Below, in pieces: positions 42,923-50,896 of a stretch of DNA of 64,000 nucleotides. The stretch covers positions 34,412 through 98,411 of the forward strand of contig NZ_FQVO01000013.1 in assembly GCF_900129385.1 (NCBI RefSeq). Reading direction: 5' to 3'. The stretch comes from Chryseobacterium takakiae. GTDB lineage: Bacteria > Bacteroidota > Bacteroidia > Flavobacteriales > Weeksellaceae. The notes beneath the pieces were generated by a model. That model saw nothing but the letters and a program-made list of their open reading frames with translations. It was not told the origin of the DNA and did not search any database. The stretch's first letter is position 1, and each line of letters starts with the position of its first letter. Made by a program: the position numbers and the translations under genes.

Positions 42923-43047
42923 CTGAATGTTTTTCGGCAAAAAGAGTACTTTAAAACCTGAAAATATTCGGCAGTACACAAATATCCGGGCTAAATTTAA
43001 AACTAACCTAAAAAAGTTCGCTATTTTTATAAATGAATTAAAATGTT

Positions 43048-44190
43048 ATGATGGATAATGATTTTGTTTACCTGGATTATAACGCTACAACTCCGGTTGA
43101 TCAGCGAGTTTTAGAAGCGATGCTGCCTTATTTTAATCAGTTCTATGCCAATTCGGGAAGCTCTCATCTTTTCGGACTTACTGTAAGAGAAGCCGTTGAA
43201 AATGCCACAGAAGAAGTAGCAGAACTGATTGGTGCCGAACCGCGAGAAATTATTTTTACATCAGGGGCTACAGAATCTGTAAATCTTGCGTTAAAAGGAT
43301 TTAAAACAGATACCGATAAAAACCATATCATAACGGTGACCACAGAGCATAAAGCCGTTTTGGATACCTGTGCGCAACTCGAAAAAGATGGATTTAAGGT
43401 TGATTATCTCAATGTTGACCATTTGGGAAATATCAATCTTTCTGAAATGGAATCTCTGATTACTGAAAGAACGTTGATGGTCTGTATCATGTTGGTGAAT
43501 AACGAGACAGGAGTCATCCATCCTATCCAAGAAATTGGTGAAATCGTTCACGGAAAAAATTGTTATTTTTTTTGTGATGCTACACAGGCAATTGGGAAAA
43601 TACAAATTGACGTAAAGGAACTCAATATTGATTTGATGGCTTTCTCCGCCCATAAATTTTGCGGGCCAAAAGGAGTAGGTGCACTTTATATTTCTTCTGC
43701 GATTAAAAATAAGATGCAGTCACAAATTCAGGGAGGAGGACAACAGAATAATCTCAGAAGTGGTACTTTAAATATTCCCGGAATTATCGGATTGGGAAAA
43801 GCAGCCGAGATCGCACTTTTGGAAATGGAACAGGATGTGCAAAAAATTAAAGCGCTAAGAGATCATCTTGAAAATGAACTGCTGAAAATTCCTCAGACAA
43901 GCATCAACGGAGATCATTCCGCAAGGATTTTCAATACCACCAATATCTGTTTTGAAGGTATTTATTCCGAAGATTTTATTCTTTCCTTGGGAAATATCTG
44001 TGTTTCCAGCGGTTCTGCCTGCAATGCTGTTACCACAAAACCTTCTCATGTCCTTAAAGCAATGGGAATGAGTGATCGGGATGCATTGTCTTCAATACGA
44101 TTCAGCATAGGAAAATATACAAGCTTTTCGGAGATTGAAACCGCTGTGGAAAAAATAGAGAAAACAGTTCTTCTCCTGAGAAATAGATAA
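43048..44190 (+). CDS. NifS/IscS-like cysteine desulfurase
   Basis: The 380-residue enzyme has the aminotransferase class V fold: YLDYNATTPVD at the start, TSGATESVNLALKG, the PLP lysine Lys203 in SAHKFCGPKG, and the persulfide Cys325 in SSGSACNA. It transfers sulfur from cysteine to acceptors. Here no iscU, sufU or tRNA-thiolation gene is adjacent. Its neighbours (fdhD, mobA, moa operon) suggest supply of sulfur for Mo-cofactor sulfuration and molybdopterin synthesis, though a general Fe-S role cannot be excluded. Two ATGs begin it; both are possible. Confidence 0.9.
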   Translation: MMDNDFVYLDYNATTPVDQRVLEAMLPYFNQFYANSGSSHLFGLTVREAVENATEEVAELIGAEPREIIFTSGATESVNLALKGFKTDTDKNHIITVTTEHKAVLDTCAQLEKDGFKVDYLNVDHLGNINLSEMESLITERTLMVCIMLVNNETGVIHPIQEIGEIVHGKNCYFFCDATQAIGKIQIDVKELNIDLMAFSAHKFCGPKGVGALYISSAIKNKMQSQIQGGGQQNNLRSGTLNIPGIIGLGKAAEIALLEMEQDVQKIKALRDHLENELLKIPQTSINGDHSARIFNTTNICFEGIYSEDFILSLGNICVSSGSACNAVTTKPSHVLKAMGMSDRDALSSIRFSIGKYTSFSEIETAVEKIEKTVLLLRNR

Positions 44191-44671
44191 TTAGCATAAG
44201 CTTAAGAACAACACAAAATATCACTAGGAATGGGCTTTAGCCCACTTTAATGATTAAGATGGAAAATTGGCTTTAGCCAAAACTCATACTTGATTTCGGA
44301 TGGTTAATTTTAATTTGGATCTTACATCGAGCTGAAGCCCAATATAATTGATAAAATACAACATTTTGACTATCAATTAATTTTTAATCTTTTTTATTGA
44401 ACTTAAGTTAGAATTAAATTTCATTTTAACTATTACATAAGATTGTTTAAAGTAAAAGAATTTTGCTCCTTTAGGAGCAGAGTCTGTGTAGAAATAAGAA
44501 TACATTGATCAATCAATCCGTAGGATTGATATCTATAATACGATAAATATCCTAAAGATAGCGTTCCTACGGAACGCCAAACATCTTCCGAATATGGTGT
44601 CTACACAGATAAAACTCAATGGAGTTTTTTAACTATTACTTTTAGCTACATAGAAATGAAACTCAACATCA
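44191..44671. other. intergenic region with several palindromic repeats
   Basis: No gene is visible. It holds TGGGCTTTAGCCCA at 44231-44244, TTGGCTTTAGCCAA at 44267-44280 and the inverted copy of the compound-palindrome element at 44463-44630. The region separates the desulfurase gene from the convergent moa operon. Confidence 0.65.
44463..44630 (-). repeat. compound-palindrome intergenic element, copy B (inverted)
   Basis: In reverse complement this copy is collinear with 1835-1993. It shows AAACTCCATTGAGTTT, ATCTGTGTAGA, TTGGCGTTCCGTAGGAACGC (44561-44580 region), ATCAATCCTACGGATTGAT, TTATTTCTACACAGA and GCTCCTAAAGGAGC. Five separate hairpins in the same order, with variable joining sequence, establish a true repeated element rather than a single shared palindrome. 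Confidence 0.75.
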
Positions 44672-45580
44672 TTAATGCCCGTCTCCCTTTTTTACCGAAA
44701 ATACATGCAAAACCTGCGGAAACAAAGCCTGGACATATTCTTTTACCGCACCGAGAGATCCCGGAAACGTTAAAATCAGCATATCATCAGAAAATCCTGA
44801 GATTCCCCGCGAAAGCATAGAAGTTTTTACCCGATCCTGTCCGTAATTTCTGGCGGTCTCCATAATTCCCGGAATTTCTTTGGTGATAAATGGTAAAACT
44901 GCTTCGGGAGTAACGTCACGATCTGAAAGACCCGTTCCGCCTGTGAAAACAAGAAGGTGACAGCCTTTATTTTTATAGATTTCTATCTTTTGCTGAATAG
45001 CAGAAACCTCATCCGGAACCACTGAATAATTAACATTGACAATTCCGTGATTTTTTAGAGATTCCACCAAAAAATTTCCTGAAGTATCATTTTTAAGTCC
45101 CTGAGAAACAGAATCACTGCAAACAACGACTGCAGCGGTAATGTTTTCTGTTTCAATATTTTTCTGATTGCTCTTTCCGCCCTGTTTTTCCAAAAGCCGG
45201 ATGTTGGAAATCTCTACATTTTTATCAATCGGTTTCAGCATATCGTAAATGACCAAAGCCGCTACAGAAGCTCCATGCATGGCTTCAACTTCAACGCCGG
45301 TCTTATAAATAGTATGAACTTCAACGGTAATGTTTATATCCAAACCATTCATTTCATAATTAATCGCGGCAAATTCCACAGGTAAAGGATGACAGTCGGG
45401 AATAAGATCGCTGGTCTTTTTTATCGCCAGCAAAGCAGAAGCTCTTGCAAATTCAAGAACGCTGCCTTTCGGAACGGTTCCCTTTTGTACGGCTTCTACC
45501 GTTGAAATTGCTGACGTTTTTATGGTTGCCGCTGCAATTGCTTTTCGCAGCGTAAAGGTTTTAAAAGTAATATCTACCAT
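44672..45580 (-). CDS. moaCB: bifunctional MoaC-MoaB molybdopterin biosynthesis protein
   Basis: The 302-residue protein fuses two enzymes. Residues 1-148 are MoaC (cyclic pyranopterin monophosphate synthase: IPDCHPLPVEF, GVEVEAMHGASVAALVIYDM, RLLEKQGGKS). Residues ~155-302 are a MoaB/MogA domain (VVVCSDSVSQGLKNDTSG, VFTGGTGLSDRDVTPEAV, LTFPGSLGAVKE), which adenylylates molybdopterin. It is the last gene of the nine-gene operon and starts 3 bp after moaE. Both MoaC catalytic lysines appear conserved. Confidence 0.93.
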   Translation of the reverse strand: MVDITFKTFTLRKAIAAATIKTSAISTVEAVQKGTVPKGSVLEFARASALLAIKKTSDLIPDCHPLPVEFAAINYEMNGLDINITVEVHTIYKTGVEVEAMHGASVAALVIYDMLKPIDKNVEISNIRLLEKQGGKSNQKNIETENITAAVVVCSDSVSQGLKNDTSGNFLVESLKNHGIVNVNYSVVPDEVSAIQQKIEIYKNKGCHLLVFTGGTGLSDRDVTPEAVLPFITKEIPGIMETARNYGQDRVKTSMLSRGISGFSDDMLILTFPGSLGAVKEYVQALFPQVLHVFSVKKGDGH

Positions 45581-45583
45581 GGT

Positions 45584-46021
45584 TTATTGGTTTATTTTCC
45601 ACTGATGCGTTTCATCTTCAAAAATTTCTCTGCCCCAGATCGGAAGCTCATTTTTGATACGTTCAACAACTTCATTGCAGGCTAAGGTTGCGTCTTTCCG
45701 ATGTTTTGATGAGGTGAATACAAAAAGACAGATTTCTCCCGTATTTACCACACCGAGACTGTGATGAATATGCATACATTTGAGATTATATTTTATAAAA
45801 ATCTCTTCGCGGATCGTTGCCATTTGAGTAAGGGCTAAATCTTCGTAAGCTGTATATTCAATCGCCTTTACCGTTTTATCATCAATTTCATCGGCCCGGA
45901 TCTGTCCCAGAAAAATCTGATGGGCTCCGATCTCCGTTTTTGTGGAATGTTTCGTAATACTTTCCGCGATGAATAAAGGTGAAATAGGACTATTCTGAAA
46001 TATATTTTTAACGTTGCTCAT
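45584..46021 (-). CDS. moaE: molybdopterin synthase large subunit
   Basis: The 145-residue protein matches MoaE: GAHQIFLGQIRADE, IEYTAYEDLALTQM, IHHSLGVVNTGEICLFVFTSSKHRKDA and LPIWGREIFEDE. The KHRKDA and (K/R)E-type residues form the active site where MoaD donates sulfur. Its start overlaps the end of the moeB/rhodanese gene by 14 bp. Confidence 0.93.
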   Translation of the reverse strand: MSNVKNIFQNSPISPLFIAESITKHSTKTEIGAHQIFLGQIRADEIDDKTVKAIEYTAYEDLALTQMATIREEIFIKYNLKCMHIHHSLGVVNTGEICLFVFTSSKHRKDATLACNEVVERIKNELPIWGREIFEDETHQWKINQ

Positions 46022-47120
46022 AAGTTTCTTTGTTTAAATGATTAATGCCGCCTTCCAGATGACTGATCTTGTATTCCGGTCCTAAAATTTCCTGTAAAAT
46101 TTTCGCTCCGGACAGGCTTCTTTTACCGGATTGACAAACAACGATAATATTTTTATTCTGGATCTGACTGAAATTTTCCTTCAATTGAGATAAAGGTATT
46201 GAAAGATACGGAAGCTCCAATTTTGGTTGTTCTTCCGGTTCCCGAACATCAATCACATCGGTGTCATGAAGTTTTGTGGCTTCTTTAAATTCTGAAGGAG
46301 AAATGTTTTTAATTCCGGCCAATTCAATTCCGCAGTGAAGCTGATAGTTCATCTTCTCAAATTCGTCAATACTATAAGGAATATTTTTATCCGTTAAATC
46401 CGGAGAAGGAATTTCAAAAACGGCAGTCTGATAATTCAGGATATTGATTGTCATTAATTTGTTGATTAATCCGTCACCAATTTCTGTAATCAATTTAATT
46501 GCTTCTGTAGCCTGTAAAGTTCCTATAACTCCTGGTAAAACGCCCAGAACTCCCGCATCATTACAGTCAGGAACTTCTCCCGGATTTGGAGGTTCAGGAA
46601 AAAGATTTCTGTAATGGGTAACACCATCTTTGTTTTTTACATTAAAAACGGCAATCTGCCCCTCATACTGAAAAATGGCTCCGAAAATCAGAGGTTTTTC
46701 CAAGATTCTGCAAATGTCATCAAGAAGATAACGGGTAGGGAAATTATCACTACAGTCTATCACTACATCATATTGAGAGATGATTTTAACCGCATTTTTT
46801 ATGGTAATCCGTTCAGGGAAAATAGTGAATTGTACTTCTTGATTCATGGCTTTCAGCCTTTCGAGAGCAACTTCGGTTTTCAGCTTACCAACATCATCAG
46901 AATTGTAAAGGATCTGCCTGTGCAAGTTGCTTAGCGAAACCCGGTCATCATCCACAATGCCTATATTTCCCACTCCGGCTGCTGTAAGGTATTGGAGCAC
47001 CGGACAACCCAAACCACCGGCTCCGATCACAAGAACCTTGGCTGATGTAAGTTTACGCTGAGCCTCAATGCCAAAACCCTGCAGCTTGATTTGTCTATTG
47101 TATCGTTCTAAATTTAACAT
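46008..47120 (-). CDS. MoeB-type MoaD-adenylyltransferase with rhodanese domain
   Basis: The 370-residue protein has an N-terminal ThiF/MoeB domain (1-240): nucleotide loop GAGGLGCP (33-40), NLHRQILY, and Cys186 in VPDCNDAGVLG. The C-terminal rhodanese domain (~275-370) has its active Cys329 in CQSGKRS. It adenylates the MoaD C-terminus and supplies sulfur for thiocarboxylation. The first CxxC zinc pair of E. coli MoeB is HYRN here, so the zinc site is missing. It lies between moaD (gap 3 bp) and moaE (14-bp overlap). ThiS as an alternative partner cannot be excluded. Confidence 0.9.
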   Translation of the reverse strand: MLNLERYNRQIKLQGFGIEAQRKLTSAKVLVIGAGGLGCPVLQYLTAAGVGNIGIVDDDRVSLSNLHRQILYNSDDVGKLKTEVALERLKAMNQEVQFTIFPERITIKNAVKIISQYDVVIDCSDNFPTRYLLDDICRILEKPLIFGAIFQYEGQIAVFNVKNKDGVTHYRNLFPEPPNPGEVPDCNDAGVLGVLPGVIGTLQATEAIKLITEIGDGLINKLMTINILNYQTAVFEIPSPDLTDKNIPYSIDEFEKMNYQLHCGIELAGIKNISPSEFKEATKLHDTDVIDVREPEEQPKLELPYLSIPLSQLKENFSQIQNKNIIVVCQSGKRSLSGAKILQEILGPEYKISHLEGGINHLNKETYEQR

Positions 47121-47123
47121 AAT

Positions 47124-47354
47124 TTATCCTCCTGAATATGGTGGCATTAAGGCTACCACGTCGTTGTTTCGTAAAGCCGTGTTTTCTGAAATAATTTTTT
47201 GGTTCACCGCAATTCTCAGCTTTAATTCTTTCAATTGAGGAAATTTCTCAGTTAGCTGACTGAGAAATTCACCGGTGTTTTCAGCTTCCGCTTCAAAATC
47301 CGGACCTAAAATTTCTTTTAGTCTGCCAAAGCTTATTATTTTTACAATACTCAT
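47124..47354 (-). CDS. moaD: molybdopterin synthase sulfur carrier subunit
   Basis: The 76-residue ubiquitin-like protein ends in PPYSGG, the di-glycine tail that carries the thiocarboxylate sulfur. It begins VKIISFGRLKEILG and keeps the VAVNQ and NDVVALMPP strands of MoaD. It is followed by its activating enzyme after 3 bp and preceded by the TauE-like gene. Confidence 0.92.
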   Translation of the reverse strand: MSIVKIISFGRLKEILGPDFEAEAENTGEFLSQLTEKFPQLKELKLRIAVNQKIISENTALRNNDVVALMPPYSGG

Positions 47355-47396
47355 TCATTTACTTTTTTTAACTGTATTTTGTATTATCTTGATATT

Positions 47397-48131
47397 TTAA
47401 ATAGTGCTTGCTATTAATTTATAGGAAGCCATTAAAAGTACAATGGCAAGTACATATTTCAGACCGTTCTGGTTCAGTTTTTTTGAAGCTAAATAGGCAC
47501 CAAGCAATCCTCCTGCAAAAGCACAGATAATGTACATCCACATATCGCTGGTAAAGAATATTTCTTTAGTGAACATTCCTCCCAATCCTGCTACGGAATT
47601 AACAAAAATAAAGGCTGCACTGATGGCGGCGGTTTGTTTCTGATTCGTCCATTTCAGTAAAATAAGTACCGGAGATAATAAAATTCCTCCGCCAATACCA
47701 ATCATTCCGGACAATAAACCAATCACTCCCCCAAAAAGTAAAGATAAATAGATTTGGGGATCTTTCAGTTCGCTGTCATCCGGACTTTTAAAAAAGAAAA
47801 AACGGAAAACAGGGAAAAGCAGTAAAATTCCCAAAATCCGTTTGTACAGCGTATCTTCAATATGGATCATCCCACCCACAAAAGCCAGCGGAATTGATGC
47901 TAAAGCAATCGGAATAATGATCCGGAGTTTAAAATGTCCTCCCCGATAATATTGTATGAAAGAAGTAAGCGAAACGAACAGATTAAGCACCAAAGCGGTC
48001 GGTTTCATTTCTTTGGGAGCTATTCCGTATAAAGCCATTAACGCCAGATAACCGCTTGCGCCGCCGTGTCCTACTGCCGAATATAATGCAGCGATGACAA
48101 ATAAAATCAGATAAAAAAATTCAACATTCAT
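47397..48131 (-). CDS. TauE/SafE family membrane permease
   Basis: The 244-residue protein has about eight hydrophobic segments and the TauE/SafE repeats, each with a GxGG-type start (AVGHGGASGYLALMALYG near residues 18-36, MIGIGGGILLSPVLILL near 140-157). Members export sulfite or carry other sulfur or organic anions. Here it is embedded in the molybdopterin operon (10 bp after moeA, 42 bp before moaD), while no molybdate ABC transporter is present in the window. Sulfur oxyanion, molybdate or related anion transport is possible; this is inference. Confidence 0.85.
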   Translation of the reverse strand: MNVEFFYLILFVIAALYSAVGHGGASGYLALMALYGIAPKEMKPTALVLNLFVSLTSFIQYYRGGHFKLRIIIPIALASIPLAFVGGMIHIEDTLYKRILGILLLFPVFRFFFFKSPDDSELKDPQIYLSLLFGGVIGLLSGMIGIGGGILLSPVLILLKWTNQKQTAAISAAFIFVNSVAGLGGMFTKEIFFTSDMWMYIICAFAGGLLGAYLASKKLNQNGLKYVLAIVLLMASYKLIASTI

Positions 48132-48141
48132 TATTTGATCT

Positions 48142-49317
48142 TTACTTTAATAGTATAATTTCAACCTCTTCATCTTTTTCACAGCCCTCGGAATCTTCAG
48201 GTAAAACCATCAGACAATTGGCTTCTGCAAAAGACTGAAGACGATACGATTCCTGCGCATGAAGCGGCGTTACTTTTCCGTTGTCATAGGTTGCTTTCAG
48301 GAAATGGGTAAGGCCAATTTTCTTTTCATACGAAGAAGCTGATGCTGCATTCGTTTTTTCCGTAATTGCCGGACGTTTCATCATTTCTGAAAGTAGTGGC
48401 GCAATATATAAATAAAAACACGTTAATGCCGATGACGGATTTCCGGGTAACCCGAAAACAAGTTTTTCTCCCTTCGTCCCAAAATAAAAAGGTTTTCCGG
48501 GTTTCTGGCGGATTTTATGAAATTTCTGTTCAACGCCGCATTGTTTAGTGGCTTCAATTACAAAATCGTAATCGCCCACACTTACCCCGCCCACCAAAAT
48601 CACAATATCTGTTTTGGAAATCGCCAGATCCAGCGTTTTTTCAACTTCAGAAGGATCGTCTTTTACCCAAAAACTTTTAATGGAAATAATTCCACACTGT
48701 TTTAAAACACTTTCCAACTGATAGGAATTGGATTCGTACACCTGACCGAAGCTTAAATTTTCTCCCGGTTGTACGAGTTCGTTTCCCGTAAGAATTAACG
48801 AAACCGATGGAGCCACAAAAACCTTAACTTCCTTACATCCGATTCCTGCTAGATATCCGATGGCAGCAGCAGAAAGATAGCTTCCTGAACGTATTGCCAC
48901 ACTGTCTTTTTTCGCATCGCTTCCGGCATTCCGTACATGCAAACCTTTTTCCAGGTCGTGATCATTAACCGTGAGATATCCGTTTTCAATCACAGCTTTT
49001 TCCTGCATGACGATAGTGTCTGCGCCGATGGGAAGGGGAGCACCCGTAAAGATACGACAGGCATTGCCTTTTTCGAGATGGAACTGTTCTGTGGATCCCG
49101 CCTGCATTTCGCCTGAAATTTTTAGCTTCAAGTTTTTATCTTCAAAACGGATCGCGTAGCCGTCCATTGAGGATTGTGAAAAATTCGGGATATCATATTT
49201 CGAATAAATATCTTCTGCAGTTGTATGTCCGAATGCTTCTTTCAAAGGAAGAATCTGAGTTTTCGTTTCAGGAATATTTTGTTCGATTATTTTTTTTGCT
49301 TCCTCTACGCTTATCAT
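48142..49317 (-). CDS. moeA: molybdopterin molybdenumtransferase
   Basis: The 391-residue protein matches MoeA: LPLKEAFGHTTAEDIYSKYDIPNFSQSSMDGYAIR at the start, AGSTEQF, IFTGAPLPIGADTIVMQE, LTGNELVQPGE, GGVSVGDYDFV, and a FGLPGNPSSALTCFYLYI loop. MoeA inserts molybdate into adenylylated molybdopterin, the step after the MoaB domain. The C-terminal region is beta-rich (DGKVTPLHAQESYRLQSFAEAN). It overlaps the cytidylyltransferase-like gene by 4 bp and precedes the TauE-like gene by 10 bp. Confidence 0.94.
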   Translation of the reverse strand: MISVEEAKKIIEQNIPETKTQILPLKEAFGHTTAEDIYSKYDIPNFSQSSMDGYAIRFEDKNLKLKISGEMQAGSTEQFHLEKGNACRIFTGAPLPIGADTIVMQEKAVIENGYLTVNDHDLEKGLHVRNAGSDAKKDSVAIRSGSYLSAAAIGYLAGIGCKEVKVFVAPSVSLILTGNELVQPGENLSFGQVYESNSYQLESVLKQCGIISIKSFWVKDDPSEVEKTLDLAISKTDIVILVGGVSVGDYDFVIEATKQCGVEQKFHKIRQKPGKPFYFGTKGEKLVFGLPGNPSSALTCFYLYIAPLLSEMMKRPAITEKTNAASASSYEKKIGLTHFLKATYDNGKVTPLHAQESYRLQSFAEANCLMVLPEDSEGCEKDEEVEIILLK

Positions 49318-49910
49318 GGTTTGTTTTTTAAATGATTATAATCTGACGGAGTATCAATGTCAACAGCGCCTTTTTCAAACTCAAAAGATTCCACATCGTC
49401 CATATTCTGCTGAATGATTTTTTTGGCACCCTGTTCACCGGTAAGCTCCATTAATGGGTTAAAATATTTTTTAGAAAATAAAGCAGGAACACCCAATGTA
49501 TCGGCATATTGTGCAACAACAATTTCCTTTGATGAAGTCTCGTGTAGTTGAATCATCTCTAAAAATACGTCACGCGTAAGATAAGGCTGATCACATACCG
49601 AAATGAAACACTTCTCCATTTCCGGAAAGTTATTTAACAGCACTTTCATTCCTGATTGTATGGATGAAGCCATTCCTGATTCCCAGTTTTCATTGATAAT
49701 GATGTGTATATTTTTATTTTTAATAACGGAAGATATTTCATGATGACGGGCTCCAAGAACCAAAACGATTTGATTCGGATCAAATATTTCCAAAGCAGTA
49801 TCAGTTATTCTTTCTAATAATGTTTTTCCCTGATACACCAAAAGCTGTTTCGGAGATCCCATTCTGGAAGAATTTCCGGCTGCCAATACTATAATTCCTG
49901 TATTTTTCAT
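49314..49910 (-). CDS. MocA-like molybdopterin nucleotidyltransferase
   Basis: The 198-residue protein has the Rossmann-like nucleotide-transferase pattern VLAAGNSSRMGSPKQLLVYQGKTLLER and FISVCDQPYLT, with ENWESGMASSIQSGM. This combination is typical of MocA, which adds CMP to Mo-molybdopterin for xanthine-oxidase-family enzymes. A mobA gene (GMP transfer) is present at 42299, and the adjacent xdhC and XDH-type oxidases support cytidylyl specificity. It overlaps moaA and moeA by a few bases on either side. The exact nucleotide is inferred. Confidence 0.85.
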   Translation of the reverse strand: MKNTGIIVLAAGNSSRMGSPKQLLVYQGKTLLERITDTALEIFDPNQIVLVLGARHHEISSVIKNKNIHIIINENWESGMASSIQSGMKVLLNNFPEMEKCFISVCDQPYLTRDVFLEMIQLHETSSKEIVVAQYADTLGVPALFSKKYFNPLMELTGEQGAKKIIQQNMDDVESFEFEKGAVDIDTPSDYNHLKNKP

Positions 49911-50890
49911 TATCCGCCAATATTGATCATACTCCGGTTCTGAATGATTGATGTGTTTATTTTTTCAAATTGTTCATTCAGTTGTCCGCCCTGTGTTTTT
50001 GCTTTAGACCAAATAGCAGATTCTATAATTGGTAAAATATCTTCACCGTTTCGTAAAGGCGTAAGAAGATCGGTTTCCTTTTTTGAAAACAGGCAGTTCT
50101 TTAATTTTCCGTCTGCGGTAAGCCTTATTCTGTTGCAGCCGCTGCAAAACGGTTCGCTCATCGTGCTTATAATCGAAAAACTTCCTTTGTGCCCATCAAT
50201 ACTGTATGCCTTCGCCGTGTCATGAAAACCAACCGGAAGCGGATTGAAATCATATTTTTCCCTGATGATATTCAGAATGTCTTTTTGGGTCATGACCTGA
50301 TTGCTGGTCCATCTGTTTCCGCTGAAAGGCATAAACTCAATAAACCGTACTTCTAAAGGATGATCTTTTGTAAAAGCGATAAAATCTGAAATTTCATCAT
50401 CATTGATGTCTTTCATGGCAACAACATTGATCTTGGTTTTGATATTATGCTGCAGTAAAAGATCAATATTTCGGAGAACACGGTCAAAATAATCACGGCG
50501 GGTAATTTTCAGGAATTTTTCTTTCTGCAAAGTATCAAGACTAATGTTGATGCTCTGAAAATTGGACTGAATAATTTCGGGAAGCATATCATCAATTCGG
50601 ATGCCGTTGGTAGTACAATTCAATTGCACTGGCAGTTTACCCAGATTTCTGATGATTTTTGCAGCATCTTTTCTTACAAATGGCTCACCACCGGTAAGCC
50701 TGATCTTGTTAACTCCATTTTTTACAAATAATCTGGCAATGGTATCAATTTCATCGGTCTGCATGAGTTTTGAATGCGGGGTAAAATCATAATTTTCTTC
50801 CGGCATACAGTAAAAGCAGCGCAGGTTGCAATTGTCCGTTAAAGATATCCGAAGATAATTATGGCTTCTTCCGAATTGATCTGTTATCAT
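49910..50890 (-). CDS. moaA: GTP 3',8-cyclase
   Basis: The 326-residue radical-SAM enzyme has the N-terminal cluster CNLRCFYC (Cys21, Cys25, Cys28), RLTGGEPFVR, and a second [4Fe-4S] site in CSGCNRIRLTADGKLKNC. Its C-terminus ends INIGG, matching the conserved MoaA double-glycine tail that enters the active site. It catalyses the first step of molybdopterin synthesis from GTP. It shares one base with the next gene and is preceded by the xdhC gene with a 6-bp gap. Confidence 0.96.
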   Translation of the reverse strand: MITDQFGRSHNYLRISLTDNCNLRCFYCMPEENYDFTPHSKLMQTDEIDTIARLFVKNGVNKIRLTGGEPFVRKDAAKIIRNLGKLPVQLNCTTNGIRIDDMLPEIIQSNFQSINISLDTLQKEKFLKITRRDYFDRVLRNIDLLLQHNIKTKINVVAMKDINDDEISDFIAFTKDHPLEVRFIEFMPFSGNRWTSNQVMTQKDILNIIREKYDFNPLPVGFHDTAKAYSIDGHKGSFSIISTMSEPFCSGCNRIRLTADGKLKNCLFSKKETDLLTPLRNGEDILPIIESAIWSKAKTQGGQLNEQFEKINTSIIQNRSMINIGG

Positions 50891-50896
50891 AATTCC

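Noticed and set aside
42899..42979. N-terminal extension of mobA
   Set aside because: The extension precedes the conserved nucleotide-binding start and contains a perfect promoter -7 box.
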